Below are positions 10,783 to 20,979 of a DNA stretch of 64,000 bases, in pieces. The notes below the pieces were generated by a model, which saw only the letters and a program-made list of their open reading frames with translations, was not told the DNA's origin and did not search any database. A program made the position numbers and the translations under genes. The stretch's first letter is position 1, and the number at the start of each line of letters is the position of its first letter. The DNA comes from Eutreptiella sp. 'Long Island Sound 2002' (Eukaryota; Euglenozoa; Euglenophyceae; Eutreptiales; Eutreptiaceae): contig OZ038382.1 in NCBI GenBank assembly GCA_964036045.1, positions 143,108,961-143,172,960 of the forward strand, read 5' to 3'.

Positions 10783-12026
10783 AGAGACGTCCATGAGGGA
10801 AGGCACCGAAATGCACAACATACCGCTGGCTTGGAAATTACCATAGCCTCCCCGAAGGAGGCCCGCGGGCAGGACCATTTTGCGCCGTCTGTGGCCCACC
10901 ACGTGGGCCTGGTCTCAAGCTAACGACGCGGTCTTCACCCAATTCTACCCCCGCACTGGTGAGCACCACCCTGCTGTGCCCTGAAATGCACTCAGCGGCC
11001 TCATCATCGTAGCTACCTCGAAACCTACCCCTGACTCACCTAAGGTCATCACTGAAGCCACCGAACGCGTGCTGCAGCCGTACCCTTGACTTCGGTTACT
11101 CGTCGAAGCCATGCTGTGAATGTCGCCAATCTGCTTGCCAAGTGACTCCTCCTACCACTTTAAATCCCATATCCAAAGGAATCACAGTCCTGGACTAGCC
11201 GTCCACTCCCCACCGGCCTAGCAGTGCCTAAAGGCCCCCTGAACCCATGTGCAGGGGCTCAACCTGCATGTTTTGACCATCCTAGTGCAAAATCTATTGC
11301 CTATCGGCAAGGCATCTCGAAGAGGGAGGGAGCACAGCGCTATTACTGTCTATGCCTAGGTACAGAGGTCGAGGGCCCCCCAGTGGGCGGCGGCACATAT
11401 GGACGAGCTGGTTAAGACTATGTTTCTTCCGAGCTCGCCCTCCCATGCACCAGACTTGGCGTGGATGTGCCCCCTGGGTATGCCGGAGCTGCAACGTCGG
11501 GCACCCCAGGGGGCTGAATTGTTGATGGCGGCTGCCGCAATGACAGCCCCACTCAAAACAATGTGGCCTGGCGTCCTGAGCGCGGAGCTACTGGCCGCCT
11601 AGGCCACGCTACACTGTCCCTTGCCACCCGCGGTGCTGTGCAGTGCGCCGCATGTGGTGCATGGAGCTGTGATGTCTGTGGTGCTGTGCTATGCACTGCC
11701 TTCGGTTCTCTGCTATGCGCTGACCGTGCCTGCGGTGCGTGCCCTACCTATGGCCGCGGCTCTACACCGCGTGCTGCTTGCAAACCGTGGTGCTATGCGC
11801 TGTGTGCTGTGCTCCATGCCGCCCGTGCATGTGCATCTGTTTGCCCTGCCCACCTGCCCCCCCCGATGCTGCTGAGATTGGGGGTGGGGGGGCGCTCAGC
11901 TGCAATGGGGCGGGGTTCCCTGCCCCCTCGCGCCAACACGGCAGCTTAGATGCTGCCAAACACATCTGGCAACCCCGAGGCTGCCCGCTAGGGGGAAGGG
12001 AGGGGTCATTTGTTGCCGCCGTGTGA
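10783..12026. other. Spacer of inverted duplication 1
   Basis: 1,244 bp not mirrored. It holds a diverged, shortened direct copy of arm sequence at about 11,333-11,450 (phrases TATGCCTAGGTACAGAGGTC and GTTAAGACTATGTTTCTTCC, compare 12,660-12,830) and a Cys/Ala/Leu-coding, TGCTGTGC-rich stretch at 11,630-11,860. No gene recognised. Confidence 0.6.
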
Positions 12027-13157
12027 CATACTCCAGAGCAATCTTCGGGCCCGAGACCCCGCGGCAGTGACTTCCCGGTCGCCGAGTCACCGAGTCACCC
12101 TGTGAGCCTGCCCGAGAAAACCTCAAAACCGGGGGAGCGGATTCGCGTTCCTGTCAAAGCGCCCGTCAGTGTGCCCATCAAACCGCACTGCACCGCCCAG
12201 GTCTTTTGCCTGTGTGTGGCCTCAGTGTGTGTGGTTTGTGTGGGCGGTCTGTAAGGTCATGGTAGGGCTATCTGTGCTGTGCTTTGGAAAATAGGAAAAC
12301 AAGACATCCGGTGCCAAGTAAGGGGGGCAGTTGGGCCCCCCGCTGGTGCCTGTTGGTGTGGAAAACCTCTTTTTTGTTGGTTGCTTGCATAAGCAGGTTG
12401 TGCCCTAGCCCCTTGCCCACATCAAAACACCCAAATGAGGTGAAAAACACATGAATAGGGGCTAAAACATGCTTTACATACAATATTTGATCATTGCGAA
12501 TGGTCACATTACAAAAAATTGGTGTTCGAATTTTCCATTGTTGAGCTGTACAGGGTGGAAAAATGCATAAGTAGGTTGTGCCCTAGCCCCTTTGAAGCCT
12601 CCTCACCCCCCCTCCAAACACACAAGTAGGGTGAAAAACACATGAATCGGATATTGCGCTTTTACTATCTATGGGCCTATGCGTAGAGGTCGAGGGGCTG
12701 GGGGGGAGGGCCTATCCTTGAGACCAGCGCCCCCCCCCTCCCTCCCTCTGGGTGCCCCCCAACTATGGTGAATGGCGGCTTAGAGGGACAAGTTGGTAAA
12801 GACTATGTCTCCTCCGAACTCGCCCTCCCGTGCCGCCGAATAGGCTGGGCTGGACCCCCTGCGGGCCATCTGCTCAGCGCCACCGAAGGCGCTTTCGCTG
12901 GAGGCCCACAGAAAACAAAGTGGGCTGGCGGTCCGCCTGGGAAGCAAGCTGCGCCAGCCTCTTTGCCAAAGGGGCCACTGCGCCCGCGCTATTTTTGTGT
13001 TCCGATAGGCGCGCCCGCGGTCCCTGCGTGGCGTGGCGCTATGGTGCGGCGCAGTGCAGCACCACCCGTGGGTGGGGGGGGGGGGGGGAGGGGGCCTGAA
13101 GGGGAGGAGCGGCAGCAAGGGTGGCCCCGCCTGCGTTGGCAGCGCTCAAGCAGGCAA

Positions 13158-13405
13158 AAATGCTGCCGCAATTGGTGTTTGATCGATAAGAAAGCCCAAA
13201 TCCCACATAGGAATAGTCCCTTTACTGTGCAGATTATCCGGCCACTGAGCGCATTCAGTGTTTCATTTGTAAGAAACCCCAAATCCCACATAGCAATAGT
13301 GCCTTTACTGTGCAGACCATTCGGCCACTCAGCGCAGCCGGTGTTTTATTGATAAGAAAGGCCAAATTCCACATAGCAATCGTGCCTTTACTGTGCAGAT
13401 CAAAA
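13158..13405 (+). repeat. 83-bp tandem array, 3 copies (mirror)
   Basis: The mirrored copy of the array at 9,386-9,632, in the same orientation as the six-copy array at 2,077-2,582. Confidence 0.9.
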
Positions 13406-13686
13406 GTCGCTGAGGCCTCGCGCCCCATCCTGCACGCTTGCCCCATCCCGCCGGGGGTGCTGCCGCCAGGAGTGGCGGGCTCACTCTGCGTGCACGTCGC
13501 GCCGCCCTCAAGAGAGGATGCTGGCTGGGGTCCCAGCCGGCCCGGTGGCGACCTGCTGGACCGCTTAAGCGTTCTGTCCGGCGCTCGTATCGCCGATGAG
13601 GCCGGCCGGGCTTGTCCTAGCCACGCGGACAATGCCTTGGCCCCGGCCTAGCGGGTCTCCAGCGCTAGCACTTGCCTTCCCGGGCC

Positions 13687-14288
13687 TAGCCGTTGCTGCG
13701 GGGGTGCCTGCCCCGGCGCCCGTTGACCAGCACCTCCCGCGCTGCAGCACCAACTGATGCCCCAACCGAGATGTAGGCAACATTGGCACGAGGGCGCTCA
13801 TCGGGCACCGACAGAGCCCTGCCCTCGCCTTGATGCTTGTCACGCTAGGCCACTGCCAGAGCTACCCCCTGGGATGGTGCGCCGCGCGGGCGCCGGGCGT
13901 AGGGGAGGAGAGCCGCTCCTCCCTCCGAGGGGAGCGGGAAATAGGCCATGAGGAAGCGGGATGCCCCCCCTGGCCGAATGCGCGCCAGTGTCCGCAGCCG
14001 GCTGAGCCAGACCTCCTGCATGTGCAGGGCCAAGCCCTGCACCTATAGCACCATGTCGCCCCGGGTGGCGAAATAGGGCCGCACCCACAGCCTTGCGCAC
14101 ACACGGCCGCCCAGCGGGATGAGAGCCCGACGGCGGTTGCTTTGGGCTCCTTGTAGGAGCCGCCCCGCTGCCATGTCCCGCTACCATGTCGTTCCTTGGG
14201 CCGTCCTGCCACCGCCACACGGCTGCCCAACGGATTAGGTCCTACACAAAGGCCGGCTCCCACGGCCATCGCGGCGGGGGAGGGGGCC
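13687..14288 (-). pseudogene. Mirror copy of the RT-like fragment, with deletion
   Basis: Reverse complement of 8,372-9,105. The TAG after the AFV residues and the TAG at the end of the long open stretch are both retained. A deletion of about 130 bp near 14,190 removes the VDCE-type segment and shifts the frame. Confidence 0.35.
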
Positions 14289-14823
14289 GAGGGCGGAGCC
14301 CCATCGCCGGCACCGCCGGCAGGAGCAGTACGGTGTCGCACAGGTCTTGCCACGGGTATGCACCCTTTGCGAACGGCCGGTAAGGGAACTTTTGAATGGG
14401 GAGCGAAAATCGCGCGAAGATGGGTGCACAAATGTACCGTTTCGGCCCCAATAGACTTGTTTCAAAGAGTTGGGGTGGTAGCAATATTTTTAGAAAAGTT
14501 CAAAAACTAATATCTCGTTGCCTACGAAAAGAATTGGCCCTTTTTTGAGACATTACGGCGCCACGGTGCCCCACAAGGTGCCCTATTCCTACCGCGGGCT
14601 TTCCCTGCGGGCTTTCCCTATGTCTGCGGCACCATGGCGAACGCGAATATGCAGCAAATTTGCGCTATTTTTGCATTGATTTTCGCACATGCGAGCACCT
14701 CCACAACGTACGTGGCATGTACCAACTCAAGTACCCAGAGGCACCACAAGCCATGGTCACATGTCCGCATGTCCTAGGCCCGCCGCTTGCAAGGTCTGAA
14801 ACGCTGTGAGAGGACATGTACAT

Positions 14824-15525
14824 GTATCGGAGTTCATGAACCGCCAGGGGGCCGCTTGCACCGCCGCAACGGCCCTCCCATTCCCCCGACCCATCCCTTC
14901 ACGTGACCGCTTCACAAACACATGGAAGGAGTTGGTGAAGCTTCTTGCGCTAGATCCCGCCGTGTCCGTGCCCCCTACAAGCGGCCGCTCTTGCCCACTA
15001 CAATCCTGGGCCCGCTACATCCAATCACGCCCACCCCTTGTGGTCACCATTGATTGGAAGGGGCCGCTCACTTTCCTCCTCCCGTGGGATGCTTAGCCGT
15101 GCGCCGGTGGAAGTTGGACCCAACTATCCATTGGGCTCCTCGACCGCGGCGCACGGGCCCTCACATCCGCCTACCTATGGGTGATCTTAATGGCCGTATG
15201 CGTGGATAAGGACATGGCCACGTTATCGACAATATGGTCCAAAAACATGCGGGTATGCGGCCGTTTCCTTTCACTTTCATTTTTGTGTTAATTTCTTGAG
15301 TGTGTTCGCAAGCCCAAGGCCAAGGCGACGAACCCTCCGTTGTGCAGAACCGCAGTGACAACATGGCACAACACCCCATGGGCAACATGCTGCTGGGAGC
15401 CGTGCGTGACGGCTAAAGAGTGGACATGGGGACGCTCCCCCAAGGGGTACGATGGAAGCACGTGAGCGTGAGGGATGTTATCCGCATCGATGACGTGTAT
15501 ATGACGCCGGATGCAGAACCCGCAG
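14824..15525 (+). pseudogene. Unidentified coding region next to inverted duplication 1
   Basis: A frame from about 14,833 reads FTNTWKELVKLLALDPAV, then PLVVTIDWKGPLTFLLPWDA. It crosses TAG (15,094-15,096) into LLDRGARALTSAYLWVILMA and VDKDMATLSTIWSKNM, then TAA at 15,289-15,291. In a second frame from about 15,303, MAQHPMGNMLLGAVRDG crosses TAA (15,414-15,416) into RVDMGTLPQGVRWKHVSVRD and IRIDDVYMTPDAEPAG, ending at the edge of inverted duplication 2. The residue pattern is protein-like across all three TAR codons. Family unknown. Confidence 0.4.
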
Positions 15526-16243
15526 GGCCGTGGACGGGGCAAGCACAAAGTGGATGCACTGCCTAATGTACGCCGATGTGACGCTAACATTGGGAGCCCC
15601 AGAGACAAAAGTCCCGGCGGCATTCCTCGTGCAAGACAAGCTCCTATGGGTGTTCCTTACGATGAGGAACCTCTCCGAAGCGCAAACGGCAGCGATACGC
15701 GAAGTACCCAGCATGGGGAGGGCCCATATCCAGTTGGCCAAGGACGCGAGAGGTGAGCTCCAAGAGTATGTGACGGCCGACCCCCGGAGGTGGCCGGAAG
15801 TCAAGGGCCACTTGGCAAACACCCTGCCCCCTCAAGCCGACTTCTTGAGGAAGAAGCTACGGGCGTCAACGTGGGAGGACACCAAGCCGCTCATTGCTAG
15901 GACAAGGCAGCATCCGCCCACCAAGAGCATGACCGTGGAAGGACACAAGACCATGATAGTGGTGGCCATCCATGCGGCGACAGCTTGCCTCCAAGGCAGT
16001 GACCAGAAGTCCCTCGGAGAGCGAGCGGTCGCGTGGACCAGAGAGAGCCTCGTTCAGGAAGAAGCGGCGCCGGAGGAGGAACACCTGGACCCGGACGCAA
16101 CCCGGAGGCTTTTCCCCGCGGCCCTAGCCTCCCAGGCAGGAAGGGTCGCAGCTCCGGCGCCCGACGAAGCCCGGCGGGCCGGAGTGGCCCCGCAGAAGCC
16201 ACGCACGCAAGTGAGGCTGCAACGCACGGTTGCCGAGGAGAGC
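15526..16243 (+). repeat. Inverted duplication 2, left arm (718 bp)
   Basis: Exact reverse complement of 16,969-17,686 apart from one difference I can see (T/C, Phe versus Ser in the open frame, near 15,630). The spacer of 725 bp is made largely of satellite-family sequence. Confidence 0.95.
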
Positions 16244-16258
16244 CTCTTCGGTACATAG
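15530..16258 (+). CDS. Hypothetical protein fragment, copy 1
   Basis: A 242-codon open frame; the first ATG is near 15,554, and translation upstream of 15,530 is in another frame. Content is protein-like: WMHCLMYADVTLTLGAPETK, LVQDKLLWVFLTMRNLSEAQ, then RRWPEVKGHLANTLPPQADF, then a Glu/Ala/Pro-rich C-terminal third (EEAAPEEEHLDPDATRR). All 13 Gln codons are CAR. The last 5 codons lie outside the arm and belong to inserted satellite sequence, so the natural C-terminus is lost here. No domain recognised; a structural or capsid-like protein of a mobile element is conceivable but unsupported. Confidence 0.35.
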   Translation: MDGASTKWMHCLMYADVTLTLGAPETKVPAAFLVQDKLLWVFLTMRNLSEAQTAAIREVPSMGRAHIQLAKDARGELQEYVTADPRRWPEVKGHLANTLPPQADFLRKKLRASTWEDTKPLIARTRQHPPTKSMTVEGHKTMIVVAIHAATACLQGSDQKSLGERAVAWTRESLVQEEAAPEEEHLDPDATRRLFPAALASQAGRVAAPAPDEARRAGVAPQKPRTQVRLQRTVAEESLFGT

Positions 16259-16868
16259 CACAAGACGAGGTGAAGAAAACAATCAGCTACCAAAGCGCAA
16301 CACAACAAAAAAAAATGGGGGCGGGCACAGTGATCTCTTTGCCCGTGGCCGTGCCTAAAGTTCTCCAAATTGCCATTCCCAAGATATCAATCAGAGACCG
16401 ATTCATCACATAGGCATTCTTTATCCACTAGACTATTGGCAACCTCTGACACAGCACTCCTCAAGGATGGATTTGATATTTCACTACGATGTTTTTCCCC
16501 AAAACGCTGCAACCCACTTTTTACAGGTGCCGGGCGATACAATGTTTTGTGTTTGGTTCTGGCGGTTTGCTAGTTTTGTAGCATTTGAAAAAGTTGGGTA
16601 CCCCCGACCTACAAGGTGAAGCATCCCGCGTGCGGCAGGAGAGCAAATTTCTCTTTGGGCTTGCCGGTGCCTGCACACAACCTGCTTCAACAGCTTTTCA
16701 CCTCGTGTAGATCAAAAATTGAATTTTCCGAAACTTTTTTTTGGGAATCGGGGACACTCCCCATGATGGTCCAAGCCATGTGATGCATGTTTTAGGCAGT
16801 GGTTATGTGTCGTTCACCCTATTTGGGTATTTGGTGGGGGGAAGCGGGGGTTCCTCCCAATGGATTGT
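16256..16868. repeat. Satellite-family fragments inside inverted duplication 2
   Basis: 16,256-16,515 matches the family in forward orientation (CTTCGGTACATAGCACAAGA, CACATAGGCATTCTTTATCC). From about 16,520 to 16,868 the family continues in reverse orientation (ACCTACAAGGTGAAGCATCC). Two oppositely oriented pieces therefore meet near 16,517. Confidence 0.8.
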
Positions 16869-17682
16869 CCTCTCCCAGCCCAGCCGCCATGTGTAGCTCT
16901 ACGGCAGCTCCCGCCGTGCCCCGGATGTTCCGCTGCGCCCGTTCTCCGGCATCTGCGCCTGCCTGCATGCTCTCCTCGGCAACCGTGCGTTGCAGCCTCA
17001 CTTGCGTGCGTGGCTTCTGCGGGGCCACTCCGGCCCGCCGGGCTTCGTCGGGCGCCGGAGCTGCGACCCTTCCTGCCTGGGAGGCTAGGGCCGCGGGGAA
17101 AAGCCTCCGGGTTGCGTCCGGGTCCAGGTGTTCCTCCTCCGGCGCCGCTTCTTCCTGAACGAGGCTCTCTCTGGTCCACGCGACCGCTCGCTCTCCGAGG
17201 GACTTCTGGTCACTGCCTTGGAGGCAAGCTGTCGCCGCATGGATGGCCACCACTATCATGGTCTTGTGTCCTTCCACGGTCATGCTCTTGGTGGGCGGAT
17301 GCTGCCTTGTCCTAGCAATGAGCGGCTTGGTGTCCTCCCACGTTGACGCCCGTAGCTTCTTCCTCAAGAAGTCGGCTTGAGGGGGCAGGGTGTTTGCCAA
17401 GTGGCCCTTGACTTCCGGCCACCTCCGGGGGTCGGCCGTCACATACTCTTGGAGCTCACCTCTCGCGTCCTTGGCCAACTGGATATGGGCCCTCCCCATG
17501 CTGGGTACTTCGCGTATCGCTGCCGTTTGCGCTTCGGAGAGGTTCCTCATCGTAAGGAACACCCATAGGAGCTTGTCTTGCACGAGGGATGCCGCCGGGA
17601 CTTTTGTCTCTGGGGCTCCCAATGTCAGCGTCACATCGGCGTACATTAGGCAGTGCATCCACTTTGTGCTTGCCCCGTCCAC
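16819..17682 (-). CDS. Hypothetical protein fragment, copy 2 (longer)
   Basis: A 288-codon open frame on the minus strand. Its first 236 codons equal copy 1 except for one Phe-to-Ser change. Beyond the duplication it continues MQAGADAGERAQRNIRGTAG and AAVELHMAAGLGED, which still looks like protein and may be nearer the natural continuation, before running into sequence shared with the satellite family. The start is undefined because the arm begins inside the frame. Confidence 0.35.
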   Translation of the reverse strand: MDGASTKWMHCLMYADVTLTLGAPETKVPAASLVQDKLLWVFLTMRNLSEAQTAAIREVPSMGRAHIQLAKDARGELQEYVTADPRRWPEVKGHLANTLPPQADFLRKKLRASTWEDTKPLIARTRQHPPTKSMTVEGHKTMIVVAIHAATACLQGSDQKSLGERAVAWTRESLVQEEAAPEEEHLDPDATRRLFPAALASQAGRVAAPAPDEARRAGVAPQKPRTQVRLQRTVAEESMQAGADAGERAQRNIRGTAGAAVELHMAAGLGEDNPLGGTPASPHQIPK

Positions 17683-17686
17683 GGCC
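16969..17686 (-). repeat. Inverted duplication 2, right arm
   Basis: Mirror of 15,526-16,243. The arm end GGCCGTGGAC is followed directly by satellite-family sequence (GGTTGGTTGATCTG). Confidence 0.95.
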
Positions 17687-17689
17687 GGT

Positions 17690-18983
17690 TGGTTGATCTG
17701 TTTGCCCTTGGGCCCGCCTCAAATTCTCCAAATTGCCCTTCCCAAGAAATGAATCCGAGACCTATTCATCAAAAAGGCATGATCATTTTGAGTGGCCGCC
17801 ATACAAAAAAACTAAATTTCGGAAACTTGCATTTTTGAGCCGCACAAGGTGAAAAACTGCTGAAGCAGGTTGTGTCTATGCACCAAAAGTCTCAAAGAGA
17901 AATGTGGTGTGGTGCGGCATGGGGGATGCTTCACCTTGTAGGTTGGGGGTACACGGGTTTTCCAAATGCTACAAAACTAGTAAACCCCCGAAACCAAACA
18001 CAAAAGATTATATTTGCCGACACCCCACAAGGAAAACACAACAAAATCATTTCACGGGTGGTCATGTTATTATCCTCCTCCTTAAACTTCTGGTTTTTGT
18101 TCATTTTGTTGACATACATCATTGCCATTTGGACCTTCACCTTGGGTGTCCGTATAACGTAGTTACAACCGGATGCCTTCTCAAATTACCCTTTGCAAAA
18201 AATGTGTAGTACTCCCGGTTGTCTCCTTGTTCCTCTTGGGTTGTGTTGCCTGCTCTTCGGTACACAGCACAAGACGCAGTGAATAAGACAATGAGCTTCC
18301 AAAGCGCAACACACCAAAAAAAAGGAGGGCCGGCTGGTGAATCTGTTTGCCCTTGGGCCCGCCTCAAATTCTCCAAATTGCCCTTCCCAAGAAATGAATC
18401 CGAGACCTATTCATCAAAAAGGCATGATCATTTTGAGTGGCCGCCATACAAAAAAACTAAATTTCGGAAACTTGCATTTTTGAGCCGCACAAGGTGAAAA
18501 ACTGCTGAAGCAGGTTGTGTCTATGCACCAAAAGTCTCAAAGAGAAATGTGGTGTGGTGCGGCATGGGGGATGCTTCACCTTGTAGGTTGGGGGTACACG
18601 GGTTTTCCAAATGCTACAAAACTAGTAAACCCCCGAAACCAAACACAAAAGATTATATTTGCCGACACCCCACAAGGATGAACACAACAAAATCATTTCA
18701 CGGGTGGTCATGTTATTATCCTCCTCCTTAAACTTCTGGTTTTTGTCCATTTTGTTGACATACATCATTGCCATTTGGACCTTCACCTTGGGTGTCCGTA
18801 TAACGCAGTTACAACCGGATGCCTTCTCAAATTACCCTTTGCAAAAAATGTGTAGTACTCCCGGTTGTCTCCTTGTTCCTCTTGGGTTGTGTTGCCTGCT
18901 CTTCGGTACACAGCACAAGACGCAGTGAATAAGACAATGACCTTCCAAAGCGCAACACAACAAACAAAAATGGGGGCCGGCTG
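17690..18983 (+). repeat. Tandem duplication, two units of about 645 bp
   Basis: The phrase CTGTTTGCCCTTGGGCCCGC occurs at about 17,698, 18,342 and 18,987. The two enclosed units differ by only a few bases (for example CACAAGGAAAACACAAC versus CACAAGGATGAACACAAC). Both are satellite-family sequence, and one such unit is present at 43,535-44,180. Confidence 0.85.
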
Positions 18984-20979
18984 GTGAATCTGTTTGCCCT
19001 TGGGCCCGCCTCAAAATCTCCAAATTGCCATTCCCAAGAAATGAATCCGACACCTATTCAGAACAAAGGCACTGCCCACTAGCAAATAGGCAACCTCTGA
19101 CACAACTCTGCTCCATGATGGGATTGATATTTTGCTGTGATATTTTCCCCCAAAACACCGCAAACCAATTTTTGTTGTGCCGCGGCATGCCGAGGCACCC
19201 GTTGGTACCCAGTTTCATACAATTCCATGCACCCGTGTCACCCATTGTTGGCGAAAACAGTTGGAGGCTGCTAGAAATGTCCTTTTTTATCCTAGTAGCC
19301 ATATACTATCACAACACCCATGCTTGGCCGCATCAAAGTGGGTACCACGGGGTCGCAAAGGGCACCAAACCCTGCAACGTATCAAAAATGGCTGAAAAGG
19401 GGACAAAGTGCATTGGCGCCAATCCCACTCCGCACCTCCCACCCCACCCCAACCCTCATGACGCCTCAAAAAAGTGGGTCTCAAGTGGGAGGTTTCAAGG
19501 GGGGTCAAGGCAAAAAACTCATTGGGGGACGCACGTGTTGGACAAAAGAATGACTTTACGAGGCGTAAAACCATCAATTCAACCCCTTGGGGTAGAGTAT
19601 TCGTATAGGCCCAAAAACACCCAAAACGAGGGTGGGGGGAGTTTAACGTTGTGTGCCGCCTGCGCAACTTTGATCTAACATCCTTTGCGAGCTACTTTCT
19701 ATTTTTGAGCTGTAGAGGGTGGAAAAATTGCTTGAGGAGGTCTTGTACCAATCCATTGGGATGAACCCCCCCTTTCCTTGACCAAATACCCAAATAGGGT
19801 GAAAGACATATAACCACTGCCTAAAACATGGTTCACATAGGGTGGACCATCAACTAGGAGTGTCCACGATACCAAAAGGCGAAGTTTTGGAAACCTCAAT
19901 TTTTGAGCTGCACGAGGTCAAAAACTGCTAAAGCAGGCTGTGTGAAGGCACCAAACGTCCCAAAGAGAAATTTGCTGTGCTTCGACGTGCGGGATGCTTC
20001 ACCTTGTAGGTCAGGGGTACCAAAATTTTCCAAATGGTACAAAAGTAACAAACCCCCGGAACCAAACACAAAAGATTATATCTCCCAACACTCCGCAAAG
20101 ATGAACACAACAAAATCAATTCACTGGTGGTTGTGTTGATACTCCTCCTCCTCAAACTCGTGCTTTATGTTCATTTTATTGACACACATACTTGCCATTT
20201 GGAGATTCCACTTGGGTGTTTGTACAACAAAGGTATAACCGGATGCCTTCTCCAATTGCCCATTGCAAACACTGTGCAGTACTCATGGTCATTTCCTTAT
20301 TCCTCTTGGGTTGTGTTGTCTCGTCTTCGGTACACAGCGCAAGACAAAGTGAAGAAAACAGTGACCCTCCAAAGCGCAACGCAACAAAAAAAAAATGGGG
20401 GCGGGCAGGTTGATCTCTTTGCCCGTTGCCCTTCCTAAAATTCCCCACATTGCCATTCCCAAGAAATGAATCAGAGACCTATTGATCACATAGGCATTGT
20501 TTATCCACTAGACTATTGGCAAGCTCTGACAAAGCACTCCTCAAAGATGGATTTGATATTTTGCTACAATATTTTTCCCCAAAACGCCGCAACCCAATTT
20601 CTATTGTGCCGCGGCATGCCGCGGCACGCCCACCAAACAGGCCCCAAAAACAGGTGGTGCAGGACGGTGCGGCATGCTTCAACCGCTGGTACCTAGTTGC
20701 ATACAATTCCATGCACACCTGTAAGCCATTGTTGGCGAAAACAGTCCTTTCACGTCATTTCCCGTCCATGACCGGCCATAGCGAACGTTAGAGGGAGCTA
20801 GAAATGTCCTTTTCTATCCTCGTAGCCATATAATCCGTGTTATGACCCGTCAAAGTGGGTACCACAGGGTCGCCAAGGTCGCCAAAACCCCCAATGTATC
20901 AAAAATGGGTGAAAAGGGCATAAAGTGCACTAGCACCCGTCCCACTCCGCCCCATACAAACCCCATTGGGTCGGGACGA
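18984..20979 (+). repeat. Satellite-family unit; direct copy of 44,172-46,166
   Basis: Matches the right side of the palindrome in the same orientation with a constant offset of about 25,188 bp up to GGGTCGGGACG at 20,978. It then switches to inverted sequence. It contains the perfect palindrome GCCGCGGCATGCCGCGGC at 20,606-20,627 (22 bp including flanks). Confidence 0.85.

Larger units (their letters stand above)
12027..14823 (-). repeat. Inverted duplication 1, right arm
   Basis: Reverse complement of 7,841-10,782, with small indels. These include an extra GAGTCACC-type 8-bp duplication near 12,090 and a deletion of about 130 bp near 14,190. Confidence 0.9.

Noticed and set aside
11621-11875. 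Cys-rich 84-codon frame in the spacer of inverted duplication 1
   Set aside because: Produced by a TGCTGTGC-rich low-complexity stretch; the overlapping frames are equally open and Cys-rich.
7841-14823. Large transposon with long terminal inverted repeats
   Set aside because: No target-site duplication, arm ends fall inside coding-like sequence, and the spacer has no transposase.
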